Of a stretch of DNA of 64,000 nt, positions 38,601 through 50,629 are shown piece after piece. Both the position numbers and the translations under genes were made by a program. The notes beneath the pieces are model-generated. The model had not been told where the DNA came from. It saw nothing but the letters and a program-made list of their open reading frames with translations, and did not search any database. The stretch is taken from assembly GCF_000003815.2 (NCBI RefSeq), contig NC_049997.1, positions 11,202,106 to 11,266,105 of the forward strand, in the 5' to 3' direction. This stretch comes from Branchiostoma floridae. Lineage: Eukaryota; Chordata; Leptocardii; Amphioxiformes; Branchiostomatidae. How positions within the stretch are numbered: position 1 is the first letter of the stretch; each line of letters opens with the position of its first letter.

Positions 38601-41600
38601 TAAAGTTAAATGTATCATTGGCTTTTAAAAAGTTTCCGTTCCGAAAATCTAATACAGGAACATTCTAAATGTTATCCTAACAAACTTAAGACGAGAGGAA
38701 AGTTATTTACCAAGAATCATTCCAGGGTCGCTGTTCAGCTCTTGTGTTATCTCTGCACCCTGTTGTAGAAACGAAAAAAAAAGAAATGGTAAGGGTCTCA
38801 TATCAGATTCATTCATATGTATGCAAATTGTACCAGTTATGCTAATGTGTTCTTTAAGTGCAAAAGTGTAAAGACCCACCTCGTTAAGAAACTCCCATTG
38901 TGGTGCGGGGTTGTTGGAGTTGGCGTCTCCGAGGTTGACCGTTACGTAGTTCCTGAAGTCCGTGCTGCTGACAATGTTATTTTCTGGACACACGTCGTCG
39001 GCGTCCATCACGCCGTCCTTGTCGAAGTCAAGAGTGCAGACATCTCCGACACCGTTTCCTTGGAAGGAAAGAGTCAGCAGCTTAGAAGGGAAGAGTCAGC
39101 AGCTGACAGACTACATTATGCTGCTGGAAAAGCAGTAGAATTTGACCAAAAAGAAGGGGTCACATGTCAGAGGAGATACTGTTTTGTGTGCAACATGATT
39201 AGATGCATGTATCTATACCGCATGGGTATTTAGATCAAGTAAAAATACATAAGAGACAAAGTATGAAAATGCATAGTGTGTATGTTGTTCAGAAGATGTG
39301 ATGTTAGGTATGTAACAGAATTGGTACCGTCAAAGTCGGCCTGGTCCATATTGGGCACGAGACGACAGTTGTCAACATCATCAAGGACGGTGTCGTTGTC
39401 ATCGTCATCGTCACATTCATCTCCTGCAGAACAAATGTTAGTAGTCTTGCGACAATTTCTCAATTTAAACACAGTTTAACTTAAAGCACTTCACTATGGA
39501 CGTTGAAAATTACAAACGAACTTTTAGCAAATACCAAACAATAGCAAAGTAAAGAGTAATATCAGAACTCTGATAGAATCCATTTATCGCACCTGTCATT
39601 CCTGACATTAGGGTTAAGGAAATTCAAAGACTAGAAGCTCCGATTTTGATAGAAAAGGCTAGGGTATGATATTATTAATATTGAATATGTACCTTGGCCG
39701 TCATTGTCTGTGTCAAGCTGTGCACTGTTTGGCTCCATCATGCAATTGTCCAGACTGTTAGGAACACCATCAGCATCGCTGTGTAGGTGATGATAACATG
39801 AAGCTGTGTATAGTCATTTTTCTGACACCATCAGCAATCCAAACTGTATCTAGCGTAAGTAATGGAGATACTACAGATTCGTGTGTAATTTTCGCGTGAG
39901 TAAATAAATGCGCACGCATACCTGTCAATATCATTTTCACAAGAGTCTCCAAGTCCATTTTGATCTGCATCGGCATGAAAGAGATAAGAAGTAAACATAT
40001 CAACAGTGATAAGATAATGATCAAATGTTTATCAAAGCAAGTAACTCTTAAGCGTAAGATGTTAGAAACATTATAAAAACTAAACCATTACCTGATCCGC
40101 GTTTGGTACATTGGGACAGTTGTCGCAAACGTCTCCAATACCATCTCCGTCAGAATCAGTCTGGTCGGCATTGAGCTGGAATGGGCAGTTGTCCTGGCTG
40201 TCGATGAGTGCTGCAAACACCAGACAGTATCAAGCATCAATAGGTCAACAATGATATGCTATTAGAGGCCATTGCAGTATTTATAATAGTCAGGCCCCTT
40301 GTTGGTGTCTGCATTCTGTGTCCTCACTTGGCTGTACCATCTCCTTTGCTTCAAGATACCCTAGTCCTTGTACGCAAGACAATTGGCGATTTGTACATAC
40401 ATGATGCCTTTATGTGGGCCCAGTAACCTAAATGTTGCTCACCATTACAAAGCGCACCGAATGGAGAAGTAAATCTGCAGCAGCAGCATAGAAGAAGTCA
40501 GATTTTACTGATATGATGAAGCAATAAGATATGTGAGGTTATATTGGCAAAGGAATGCCAGCAGGACAAGGGTTACAACTGTTATAGCATTTGGTTTCTT
40601 ACCGTCGCCATCGCTGTCCTGATCACACGCGTCCCCCCACCCGTCCCCGTCGGTGTCTTTCTGGTCTGTGTTGATGTCCGTGGGGCAGTTGTCACAGACA
40701 TCACCCACCCCATCACCGTCAACGTCTGTCTGGTAGAAGTTGGCAACCAATGGGCAATTATCCTGTTTGTAAACGTACAGAGGATGTTTTAGATGCTGAA
40801 CAGATATCATATTGCTTTTGTATCCTCTTTTACTCCTATGAGGAGGTAAAGCAATGTTCAATGTTCAATTTGGATGGTAAAAGTGGACTATTGGAAGGGA
40901 TACTGATACCCAAGTGTTTTGGAAACCGTCGTCGTCTGCATCCTCGTCACAGACATTTCCTACACCATCTCCATCGGCGTCCTCCTGTCCACTGTTTGGA
41001 ATCCCTGGACAGTTATCCTAATGGCAATAAAACAAAACACTCACATGTGTACCCAAAGCAGTATTCAAAATGGCTCAAATTCTTTGCAAATGTAATTCAT
41101 GGACATGTACCTGGCGACAAGATGTGTCGTTACACGGTAAGGAGACATCTGGATAGCCGTCCTGATCACTGTCAGGTCCACAGGTCAGTCCGTCCCTGGA
41201 TCCGGCATATCCGACTTCACACTGGGGTACAGGAAAATGTGTGATGTGAACAATTTGTCATGACACTCGATATTTGATAATTCGAATTCAGATACTTATT
41301 GTACCAGGAGTAAGACATCACCATCATCACTATGATCCAGTAGCAAGACATATCAACAGATAACAAATGTATATGATTTACTACGTGTTTAGCACATTCA
41401 TGTGTAAGTCCCTGTCATGTTCATATTTGACAATGTACCTGAAAGTGATTCAAATAAAACAACTATAGGAGTCCATTGACATATTTCAATACTTACCTTA
41501 CATGTCAATGTTCTCTTCTCGTAAATGCAGCTTGAACATGGACCAGTGCTTCCTTCGCAGTCTGTGTATTGAGATTTATAAATGTGAATTGTATATATAA

Positions 41601-42027
41601 ATGTTATATTGTCTAAATGATATTCAACATGGCTCCTTGTGTGATATATACAATGTTCACTTTGATAAGCTATAGGCGAGGGAAATGTACTTACATGAGA
41701 GACACTCTGACAGTTCAACAGCTCGAGGAAACACCGTCCACGTGTTTCCCGGACAGGGTTTACAGGTGCTTTGTGTTGGTTGGTCCTGGTACTGTCCAAC
41801 GGGGCATTCCTGGCAGGTGTCTGTAGTTGTGTCGTGAAAGGTTCCTCGAGGACAGTCAGCTGTGAAGTAAGATACAATTTAGTCCATTACAGGTATGAAT
41901 GATGATAAAAGTATACCGTGAGATCTTTACTGAGCTGAGCCTTACACAGAGAGAATGCGAGACAGAGAGACAGAGACACAAAGAGACAGAGACATAGAGA
42001 TAGAGAGACAGACAGAGACATGGAGAT

Positions 42028-42060
<33 letters not shown>

Positions 42061-45000
42061 GAGAGGGAGAGAGAGAGAGAGAGAGACAGAGAGACAAGGA
42101 GGGGGTTTATCATGCACAGGAAGATCAATACGTCATTAATAACAGATTGAGTATCAATAACCACTCACTGCAGTACGCCTGATAGTCGTCTTGATACGCG
42201 AGCTGTCCGACTGTGCAGTTAGCGACTATTTCTGCAAAGCCCATGTCAAACGATCCAGCTATGACTGGCTGCCCTCCGATAACGAGGTCGAAGTCGTTGG
42301 ACGACACTTTGTCAGCAATTTCGTAGTAAACATCATCCAATGCAAACACAAGATCAAACTGCTGTGCTTCCGTGATGTTTTCCTGAGAAATAGTGGCCAC
42401 AACTTCAAACTTTATGGTAAACCCATCTGTGCCTCTTTGATCACTTTGTCCCAGAATTGACCTCTTGCTGATACTTCGAACTTGCTCGTCACAGTCAAGC
42501 TCTAGCGTTCCTAGGCGCATTGATACTTGTCCTTGGGGCTGACTGGACTGTAACTGGCCGAAGAGTTGCTGAAAGTTGGAGATGATTTCTTGGATGCTAC
42601 TCTGACAATCTCCGTCATAGAAGTAGAAGACATTTCCTTTTACATGTGCTCTCCCAGGACGATATCGACCTATTAAACAGTGAGTAAACAAGTCATGGTA
42701 AATCTTTAAGAAACGTAATTTCATACCCGATAAATGGTTTAATGTTGTAGCTAAGTAATGTGATTAAAGTCGGGATTCAAATAAAGTTAAAGTAAAGTGA
42801 TCGTGAAGACAAATTTCAATTCTTTATCTACGATGTAAAATATTAACTTTGCAATGAATGTGTCTAAGACAACAATATTAAGTAAAAAAAATTACATGAA
42901 ACGGGCTGTTCAAATGCAGAATCAACTTGAATATCCTTTCAATTTGTAAAAAATATTGCGTCTGAAGGTTGACTTCTTGAAAGGGATCAACGCAATAATT
43001 TTGTCCTTTTTCGGAAATGATTATGCAAGTCAAGATTTACTAACATACCTGTACAGTCTGGCCATGGTCGGGAACCAGTTTCCAGTGGCTGTGGGCCAGT
43101 TGCAAGATCAACAGAGCTCCAAACACCTTCAGTCAATCAAACTCTATTAGCATAAATGTTATTTCTGTTATTTACACAACAATACGGCTAAAACTTGAAA
43201 TATAAACTTATGTAACTCTGGCGGCAGACGTGAAACATGTATTTGGGTTCCAGTACCAACATTAAAAAGCGAAACATTATGATAAAAGGTCGCGAGACAT
43301 CATCAAAACGGTACAAAATAGAAAGCCCGATAAAAACGCCTAAAAACGTCAAAAACAACCCGTCGGGTACCCATTTTGACACCTTGGTGGAGTGAGGAAG
43401 GTCGTGTAAAGTGCCTTTCTCAAGGACAGAACATCAGGGGCAAGGTTAGTATCGAAATCAGGACCCCTAGATAGGGACCACAACACTAGCTACCAGTTAC
43501 GCCACACATGACGTCATCTCCAAACTCTAACATACCATCCGAATTACAGGTGTAGGCGTCCGCTGGCCGGCCAAAAAACTCCCTGTCTCCCTCACAGAAC
43601 ACAGTGCACGTCATAGTGTCTGTTGTGACGTCAGAGGTTGTACAAACTTTGCCACCGTGTAGGGGAGGGTCGAAGTCTTCACTGCAAGGGGCTGCAATGA
43701 TGTTTGTTAAAATACTACTTGTGCAAAACTTAATCGGTAGACCTAAGAATCTTTGAAAGGTAAAGGTCCATAGTCTTCTTGACCTCGTGGGGACAGTGGG
43801 TTATTACATTTTATCTACTTTGTCAAGGGCACAGTGTCCACTGCCTATTACCTCCCCAACCGAAATTATGTACCCGTTTTTACACCTAGATGCAGTGACC
43901 TTTAGGTTTGGGGCTAAATACCCGAACCTTTACGCCAATATGACGCCGGATGTAGAGTCAATGTTTACACATAAACAATATTTGTGACATAAGGCATTAA
44001 ACCAGTGATCATAACTTAAATCATACTGATATTAATACTGATATTGATAAATATAACTGATATTGATGCTTTATGTGGTCTTTGAAAAAGCAAGACATGT
44101 TTCAACTACTAGTTTATACTTCGTGATAGATCATAAAAGCTCACGAGTCTGGCATCTCTCTCCCTTGTGACCAGCAGGACACAAGCAGGAGAATGTGTCG
44201 TCTCCGTCAATGCACGTGCCGCCGTTGTCACATGCTCCGGGAAAGCAATTGTCTTCAGCTAGATGTGATGAGATGGCAATTACTAAAATGTAACTAAAAC
44301 ATCTTTCTTAAGTCTTGGCCAAACGCTCGATTCAGTCGACATAAGGATGTAATTACCGGAACATGATTTTCCATCGTCGTCAAGGGAGAAGCCGTCTTCA
44401 CACCCACAGGAGAACCCTCCGTAGATGTTCATGCAAATCTGTTCACAGTCGTGAAGGCCTTGGGCGCACTCGTCTACATCTGAGGGTAATTAGAGTACTT
44501 TAGGAAATGTTACGATGACTTATGCTGCGTGTTTGTGATATTTTATTAGATACGTTTTAAATGAACGGTGTTCCAAACATTACCTGAGCACGTCTTCCCA
44601 TCGTCGTTGAGACGAAACCCGATACCACATAGGCACGTGAAACCGCCAACAATGTTCAGACACGTCTGCTCACAGTCATGCTGGGATGAGTCACACTCGT
44701 TTATATCTGGTTGACAGAAGATCCGGTAAGATATGTGTTAATCTCATACTTTATTGGTCAACATCCGATTATTTCACAGTGATAATTAAACACGTGTTTA
44801 AACGTCACGTCTACAAAATGAAAAATAACCTCATCCCAAAAGGCAAGTTGATTGTGTCAAATCGGTGTGAGTAATCCATGCGTATAGTATTGCAGATCGT
44901 TAATACATCCGCATGAGAAGCTGTCAACAGTGTTCAGACAAGTCTGTTAACGTTCACAATGATGGTGGCTGAGGCACACTCGTTCACATATTGATGATAG

Positions 45001-48000
45001 GGCCAAAGAAAAGAAAGAGAACGAAACATATTTACAGACTTCAGAGAATCGTCATCAGACAAAATACACTGCTGGATACTCTCCATGTTTTAATTGACAC
45101 CATTCACAGTGCCTTGATAATTGATTCATAAAATCTACATCGTGACAATATGAAAACTCTACACCATCTGCTGTATACTCGCTCTCTAGCTTCAGTGGAC
45201 CGGTGTCACAAAAGAGTCGCACCTACCAGTACACGAGACGTTGTCTGTGTCGAGCTGATATCCCGTCTGGCAGGAGCAGTGGTAGCTGCCGTGCTCATTG
45301 AGACATATTTGGTCACATGGTCCTTTTCCTCCGTTTGTCTGGCATTCATCGATGTCTGTAAGTAAGAAATATGATGAGTGATCCTACCCCTATAGAGATA
45401 GGCATCATCAGCTCTGCGACTCAATTTTCTTTGCTTTGAAATTCATAACCAATATCTAAACACGAATCGTTGGTGCAGTTGCATGAATCTGTTTCACACT
45501 TCATTCAAAAATACAACCCCATTCGTACTTACCAACAAACAATAGAGTTTCATGTTGATGTCAAGCCACTTAACTACAAAATGTGTTTACATTTTGCAAA
45601 TCGTTACCTGAGCAAGTCTTCCCATCGTCGTTAAGACGAAATCCACTGGTACATCCGCATGTGAAACCGCCAACAATGTTCAGACACGTCTGTTCACAGT
45701 TATGCTGGGCTTCGTCACACTCGTTTATATCTGGTTAACAGAAGATTTAGTAAGTGCACGTTGTAATTATCAGATTAGACAGACATACTCATCATATATG
45801 TCATTTGTCAACATCTGATGATTTCATGTTTTCCTTGTAAGGTACACAAAATGCAAAATATAACCTCACCCAGAAGACAGTAATTTAGAGGTGCAAGTTG
45901 ATTATGTCAAAACAGTCCTGAGTAGATAATGTGCTTCTTATATTGCGAATCTTTACCTGAACAAGTCTTCCCATCGGCGTTGAGAAGAAAACCGCTGTCA
46001 CATCCGCATGAGAAGCTGCCAATAGTGTTCAGACACGTCTGGTCACAATGATGGTGGGCTGAGTCACACTCGTTCAAATCTTATAGAAAGGGTTAAAGAA
46101 AAGGAGTACAGAAAATGAAATGCATTCACAAAGTGCAGAGAATCATCACCAGACAAAATGCATTGCTTGATATTCAAAATGTTGTGCGTGACACCATTCA
46201 CTGCCTTGATAATTCATCTACCGAAATCTTCATCATGATTCATGACTATATGAAACTGTCACAAGCTCCACAGAGTTTGCATAAGGCTCCCCATATTTGT
46301 GACTGTCATAAACTTCTTTCAGTTTAGAGTTGATTTTCTCCAGCTTCAATAGAAAACAATAAGAGTCACAAGAGAGTTGTACCTACCAGTACACGAGACA
46401 CTATCTGCATCGAGCTGATATCCCGCCTGGCAGGAACAGCGGCAGCTGCCGTACTCATTGATACATATTTGGTCACATGGTCCTTGTCCACCGGTCAGTG
46501 TCTGACATTCGTCAAAATCTATCAGAATAAGATATAATCAGTGTTCTTTATTGCTAATAACATATCATTGTCTGTCAACTCTTTGATGACAAATAGATTT
46601 ATGTGATAGTCTGAGTACCTCTGCAAGTCGGAATAGTCACACTCCACGTGCCGTCAGTCCGGCAGGTTACGCTGGAATGGCCTACCAGCTCGTACCCCTG
46701 GTCACAGGTAAACAGTACCACGGTCCCATATGAAGTAGCACTGGAACTAAGCGTCATGTGGGCTGGGGTTGGCAGCGTCGGACATACGTCTGAAACCATA
46801 ATTGATAGTTTGTAAAGCCTTCTCAAAGTCCGGTATTTATCTAGTTCGTCCTGCATTATCTAGTTCGTCCTGCATTTTTCTAGTTCGTCCTGCATTCATC
46901 TAGTTCGTCCAGTTATTATCTGGATCACAGTATGGAAGAGTAACCCCATTTCTCATGATATTGTATACAGAGGCCGTATCGAGCATTTGCACAAGGTGAT
47001 ATAAAGCAAATGACATGATATATGCAAACATCTGGACTCTATTGCTCATGCGCAAATATAACTACGTTTTGTAAGATGCATCAACTATGACAAAATATGA
47101 TACTTTAAAAGTACTTGTGCAGGTGACTCCATTCCCGTTGTAGCCGGTGTTACAGCGACAGGTGAAAAAGCCGTGTGTATTGGTACAGGAGGCGTGAACG
47201 TCGCAGTTATTTGTTCCTCCGGTACACTCTGTATCAGCAAAATATATTTTGTTGAATTTTGGTACAATTTAGGACATTACAGGCATTTTGGAGCAGTTTA
47301 ATATTGGTAGATTGAAGAGACATGTTGCCATATCAGGTCAAAATTACTATGCTGTTGATCACCCTCTGTTCTGATGAAGATACAGATAGAGGTAATCTCT
47401 GTCTATGTTGAAAGACTACACAGTGAGTCAGTCGTTTGTATACTAGTAGTAATCAGTAATTTTCTAACAGTTTTTACTCTTTTTCAAACCAAGATATACA
47501 AAAATGTGTTTTTGAACCATTAAAATCCAGTGAGAGTTGTCGATCACCCTCAGCGAAATCAGTGGACAACCTGCACAATCCGGAGGGACAGGAAAAACGA
47601 TAGTATCTCCCAGTGTAGGCATTGTACACGTCAATCTACAAACAAGAAGAAATGTAATGAACGCAATGCCCCTTTGAACAATAAATCAATTTATTTGAAC
47701 CTGAAATGGACTGGATGGTTTATGACATTCATATGAGCCTACCCAATCCAGTCCGAGATAGTCGTCTCCTGAAATTGTCAATCGAAGCATCCTGGGATTA
47801 CCAAAGTTGGAAGAGGAAAACGTCCGGTCGTACTCAGTCCTTTGATATGTCGAGTATGTGGGAAAATGCAAGAATATATTCATTATTAGATAGTGCGAGT
47901 ACAGGTCTGCATATCCCCATCACTTCAGAACACAATTGTATTTAACAACCATAAAATTAAAGTGAAAGGAACATTTGGTTTTTGCACTGATGGAAAGTTC

Positions 48001-50183
48001 TATAGATACTGCTCCTTTGGCCTGCTTGGGATAGACGAGGAATAACATATGGAGACCACAGGTAGTGCGTGAAGTAATTCTATAATTCTACCTACCCCAG
48101 CGACGTGAGTCCGGACACTGTCGTTGTCACACAGACGTCAATGCAACCGTCGGCATAGATTTCTACCGTCAACGTTTCGGCACTGTTAGAATATATAACA
48201 GTATCGGTTCTAAACGTCAGACTGTGATCTGTGATGGGGAAAATGTCATGTTAAAACCATTAATCGCTGGTATGAAATATACAGATTTTTAGATATTCAT
48301 TTATTCATCAATACTGTAACAATCAACAAGAGTACTAACTTTGATAATTCAGAGTACTAATAAACTGAAATTGACTGAAAATGTCGTATTTTTCAAGAAA
48401 TCTCAGACACCGGGTTAAGTCCCAGAAAGTTGTGTCCTAACATTGTAAGGCGAAGCTACGTAGGATGACCAAAGTTGTCAGAGGAAAAGGTTCGGGTGTA
48501 CTTTGTCCTTTGGCATTGATCATCGTGTGGGGAAATGTCATAATGTATTTGATGCTTAGAAAGATTTTTGCAAATTAAGTACCCTCTCACGACTCTGCTC
48601 CGAACCACTCCCCAGCCATGGTCGGCACATGAGTTTGGAGAAGAATCATCATATAACTTTCCCGAATTTAATCTTTGACAACTTATATATATCGTCTAGC
48701 GCAAATGATTTTAAAGAAAGACTTGTCAACCATTTCCCAATCACAGATGACCTTGATCACGACTAACTCTCAACCATGGTCTGGAGTCGTTCGGGAGGTC
48801 ATGGCAGGCTACATGTATGTATGACAGGGGTTTAAATCTCCAGTTATATACACAGCCGGCCATGGCCTCCGGAGCTCCCGACATTCCCCACCATGATTGG
48901 GAACCACGGTTGGTTAGGAGCACCTTCGGCTGTGTTTGGCACCTCAGTGCAGCTGGCTACTGCCGTACTGGTCGGCTGCACCAGCCAAATGTTTTAAAAT
49001 ATTCAAAACTCTTGGCTGTTGACAGAAGGTCTGAAATGGGTTGGCTGGTGGTTGACTGGTGGCTGGAAGTAAGGCAGCAGTGGTCGTGGTGCATTTGGCG
49101 ATGAAATACCTACTGCCGGCATGCCCGTAGCCAGGATTTTGGTTGGGGGGGGGGTCTTTTTAGTAATTGTGGGACCATCGAGCGCCGCAGGCGCGATACT
49201 CACGCCGAAGGCGTGAGCTAATGTACCTAGGGGGTATCGGGGGCATGCTCCCCCGGAAAAATTGAAATTTTGACCTTCTGAAACGCCATTTCCTGCATTT
49301 TGACGGGCAAAAATCGCTTGCAAAGTTTAATGGAATTTCTATTAAAAGACTAGGCTTTTGCGTAAGTCTTTGAGGCCAACTCCCTCGATATATTTTCATC
49401 ATGTCCGACACCAAAGGCGCGAGACGTTGCAATGGAGGTCCAGGGAAATTTTGAAATCTGGACCCTCTGAAAAGCCATTTCCTGCACTTTCTGGGGCAAA
49501 TTTTGGTGATAGACTCGCTAAGATTGACTAGAATGTCTATCATGGAAAAATGCAAATCAGTCATGCCTTTGAAAAAAATCTTGGANNNNNNNNNNNNNNN
49601 NNNNNNNNNNNNNNNNNNNNNNNNNNNNNNNNNNNNNNNNNNNNNNNNNNNNNNNNNNNNNNNNNNNNNNNNNNNNNNNNNNNNNGAAATATAGCAGAAA
49701 GCGGGCAAGTAGTGTGACTAATGTTCTGACTAGGGGCTCCAAGTTGTCCATTCACGTACAATATCTACGCTAGCTTATCAATCTAGCATTTGACCAAATT
49801 TCTACTATTCTTCAACCCCTTATAAGGAGACTGTACGAGACTACCAACCAAAGGTAGCGACATTGCCAATAGTGTCACCCTCTACCGTGACCCAGTTCTG
49901 AAATTAAACTTGTAATGTGTTGTACGGGTCAGGAATATCGTGCGGCAGAAAAGCGCGGTAGACGTGTCTCCGGTAGAGACGGAGTCGGCGATGGATGATG
50001 TGCCGCCGACCCAGACACTGTCCACACAACCCGGAGTATCCTATCAGAGAACACGATATGGGAAACTATAGAATGAAAGGGAAATATTATCGGGTTTCAC
50101 TTGACTAAAGACAGCAGGAGCACGACACACAGAGTAGCAACCGCCCTTAGGTTATCCATGTTGAATCGCTCCGACAACATCAT
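35684..50183 (-). CDS. Sushi-thrombospondin-like secreted matrix protein
   Basis: Thirty-two exons with consistent phases give about 1373 residues. Coding order: 50183-50101 (signal peptide [13 protein letters not shown]), 50017-49926, 48228-48096, 47839-47743 and 47635-47548 (PLAT-like), 47228-47115 (EGF), 46789-46619 (sushi), 46518-46387, 46079-45957, 45730-45608, 45355-45227, 44706-44584 and 44479-44357 (six cbEGFs), 44258-44145 (EGF), 43691-43536 and 43126-43049 (sushi-like), 42669-42169 (unrecognised), 41859-41695 (GCC2-like), 41561-41497, 41221-41111, 41017-40910, 40762-40603, 40210-40092, 39974-39922, 39778-39693, 39423-39328 and 39058-38880 (type 3 repeats, e.g. [20 protein letters not shown]), 38759-38711, 38448-38276, 37881-37807, 37497-37400 and 35888-35684 (TSP C-domain, [18 protein letters not shown]). 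Phase-1 borders flank most modules, as in exon shuffling. Type 3 repeats bind calcium; the C-domain binds cell receptors. A sushi-TSP class is known in invertebrates, from memory. Confidence 0.9.
37054..37157 (+). repeat. (TGAG)n microsatellite, about 26 units
   Basis: An uninterrupted GTGA/TGAG run of about 104 bp sits in the last intron of the thrombospondin gene. Open frames across it are artefacts of the repeat. Confidence 0.97.
40450..40550 (+). repeat. Dispersed repeat family A, copy 3 (partial)
   Basis: AAATCTGCAGCAGCAGCATA followed by AGATTTTACTGATATGATGA matches the second half of the copies at 1849 and 6615. It lies in a thrombospondin intron. Confidence 0.5.
41945..42105 (+). repeat. 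GA-rich simple sequence
   Basis: A run of GAGACAGAGAGA-type sequence in a thrombospondin intron. Not coding. Confidence 0.9.
43383..43507 (-). mobile_element. SINE-like repeat in thrombospondin intron
   Basis: On the minus strand GGCGTAACTGGTAGCTAGTG precedes a GTCCTGATTTCGATAC B-box-like block, then TGTCCTTGAGAAAGGCACTT. The last block resembles a tail shared by several animal SINEs. Assignment is by resemblance only. Confidence 0.4.
44890..44990 (-). pseudogene. Degenerate duplicate cbEGF exon
   Basis: Between the exons at 45227 and 44706, the minus strand reads VNECAS then, in another frame, [14 protein letters not shown], closely matching the working exon 46079-45957 ([16 protein letters not shown]). 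Compared with it there is a one-base loss after GCCTCAGCC, an in-frame TAA before CAG ACT TGT, and the [12 protein letters not shown] end with its donor is gone. Skipping it keeps frame (both neighbours phase 1), so the mature protein loses one EGF unit. Confidence 0.8.
48745..48920. other. Intron segment with loose inverted similarity
   Basis: It lies in the 1.7-kb intron between 49926 and 48228. CCATGGTCTGGAG...GGAGGTCATGGCAG and GGCCATGGCCTCCGGAG...CCACCATGATTGG are loosely inverted. No coding function seen. Confidence 0.3.
49240..49585 (+). repeat. Repeat family D, two units beside the gap
   Basis: GAAATTTTGACCTTCTGAAA (49263) and GAAATTTTGAAATCTGGACC (49445) head units with CATTTCCTGCA-TTT and GGGGCAAATTTTGG-GATAGAC, the same family as 15290-15790. 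ATGTCCGACACCAAAGGCGC also matches the spacer there. Confidence 0.7.
49586..49685. other. 100-N assembly gap
   Basis: One hundred Ns lie in intron 2 of the thrombospondin gene, directly inside repeat family D. The true length is unknown; no exon appears to be lost because phases match across it. Confidence 0.98.
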
Positions 50184-50373
50184 GTGGAATATCTACTCAA
50201 CACACGTACATTCTCTGCACCCAACACGCGCCGACGTCGAAGTCACTCCCAGAAATAACCACGATGTAGCGTACCGTTAGGATCCTCACGAAAACTAGGA
50301 GCTCCCGATGAGTACAGGACAATGAATCAGATAATCCGGCATCTACGACCTTAAGCAGCCGTCGTGTGTGTCG

Positions 50374-50415
50374 GAAGCTACAGCAGACGTCACGTCCGGA
50401 AGCTACAGCAGACGG
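50374..50415 (-). promoter_or_regulatory. Putative thrombospondin promoter element: 17-bp direct repeat with CRE-like core
   Basis: GGAAGCTACAGCAGACG occurs at 50374 and 50399. GACGTCACG between them contains an ACGTCA CRE-like core. The position, about 200 bp upstream of the signal-peptide ATG, suits a proximal promoter. Function is inferred. Confidence 0.3.
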
Positions 50416-50549
50416 GTCCATTCCATGAACAAGGCTGACGGAGTCGGCTGAAAATTTGGGGTGAGTCCCATCTTACTTGGTGTTGGTTACGTAAAGTTTA
50501 GTCTTTTCCACTATTTGAGGAGTTTGATAATAGCCATTGCTGACCTCGG

Positions 50550-50620
50550 ACAGCTGCTTTACTGCCTTTAGTTGCCACGAGCACCAAGGCTATTGCCCCG
50601 AATAGCGCCCCTGGATTCAT
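50550..50620 (-). other. Possible signal-peptide-like first exon
   Basis: From ATG at 50620 the minus strand reads MNPGALFGAIALVLVATKG, hydrophobic like a secretion signal, with a GTCAGC donor about 20 codons on (phase 1). Thrombospondin exon 2 needs phase 2, so it is not a simple alternative first exon. Unsupported by similarity. Confidence 0.2.
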
Positions 50621-50629
50621 GGTCTCCCG

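Noticed and set aside
41856-42164. Ser/Leu-rich open frames on the minus strand
   Set aside because: They derive from GA-rich simple sequence between two confirmed exons.
46860-46915. Short tandem ATCTAGTTCGTCCTGCAT units
   Set aside because: A three- to four-unit intronic minisatellite next to the sushi exon; no further meaning seen.
47548-47570. A 23-bp microexon reading WLSTDFAE
   Set aside because: Phase analysis showed the preceding exon ends in phase 0, so the longer exon 47635-47548 fits and the microexon does not.
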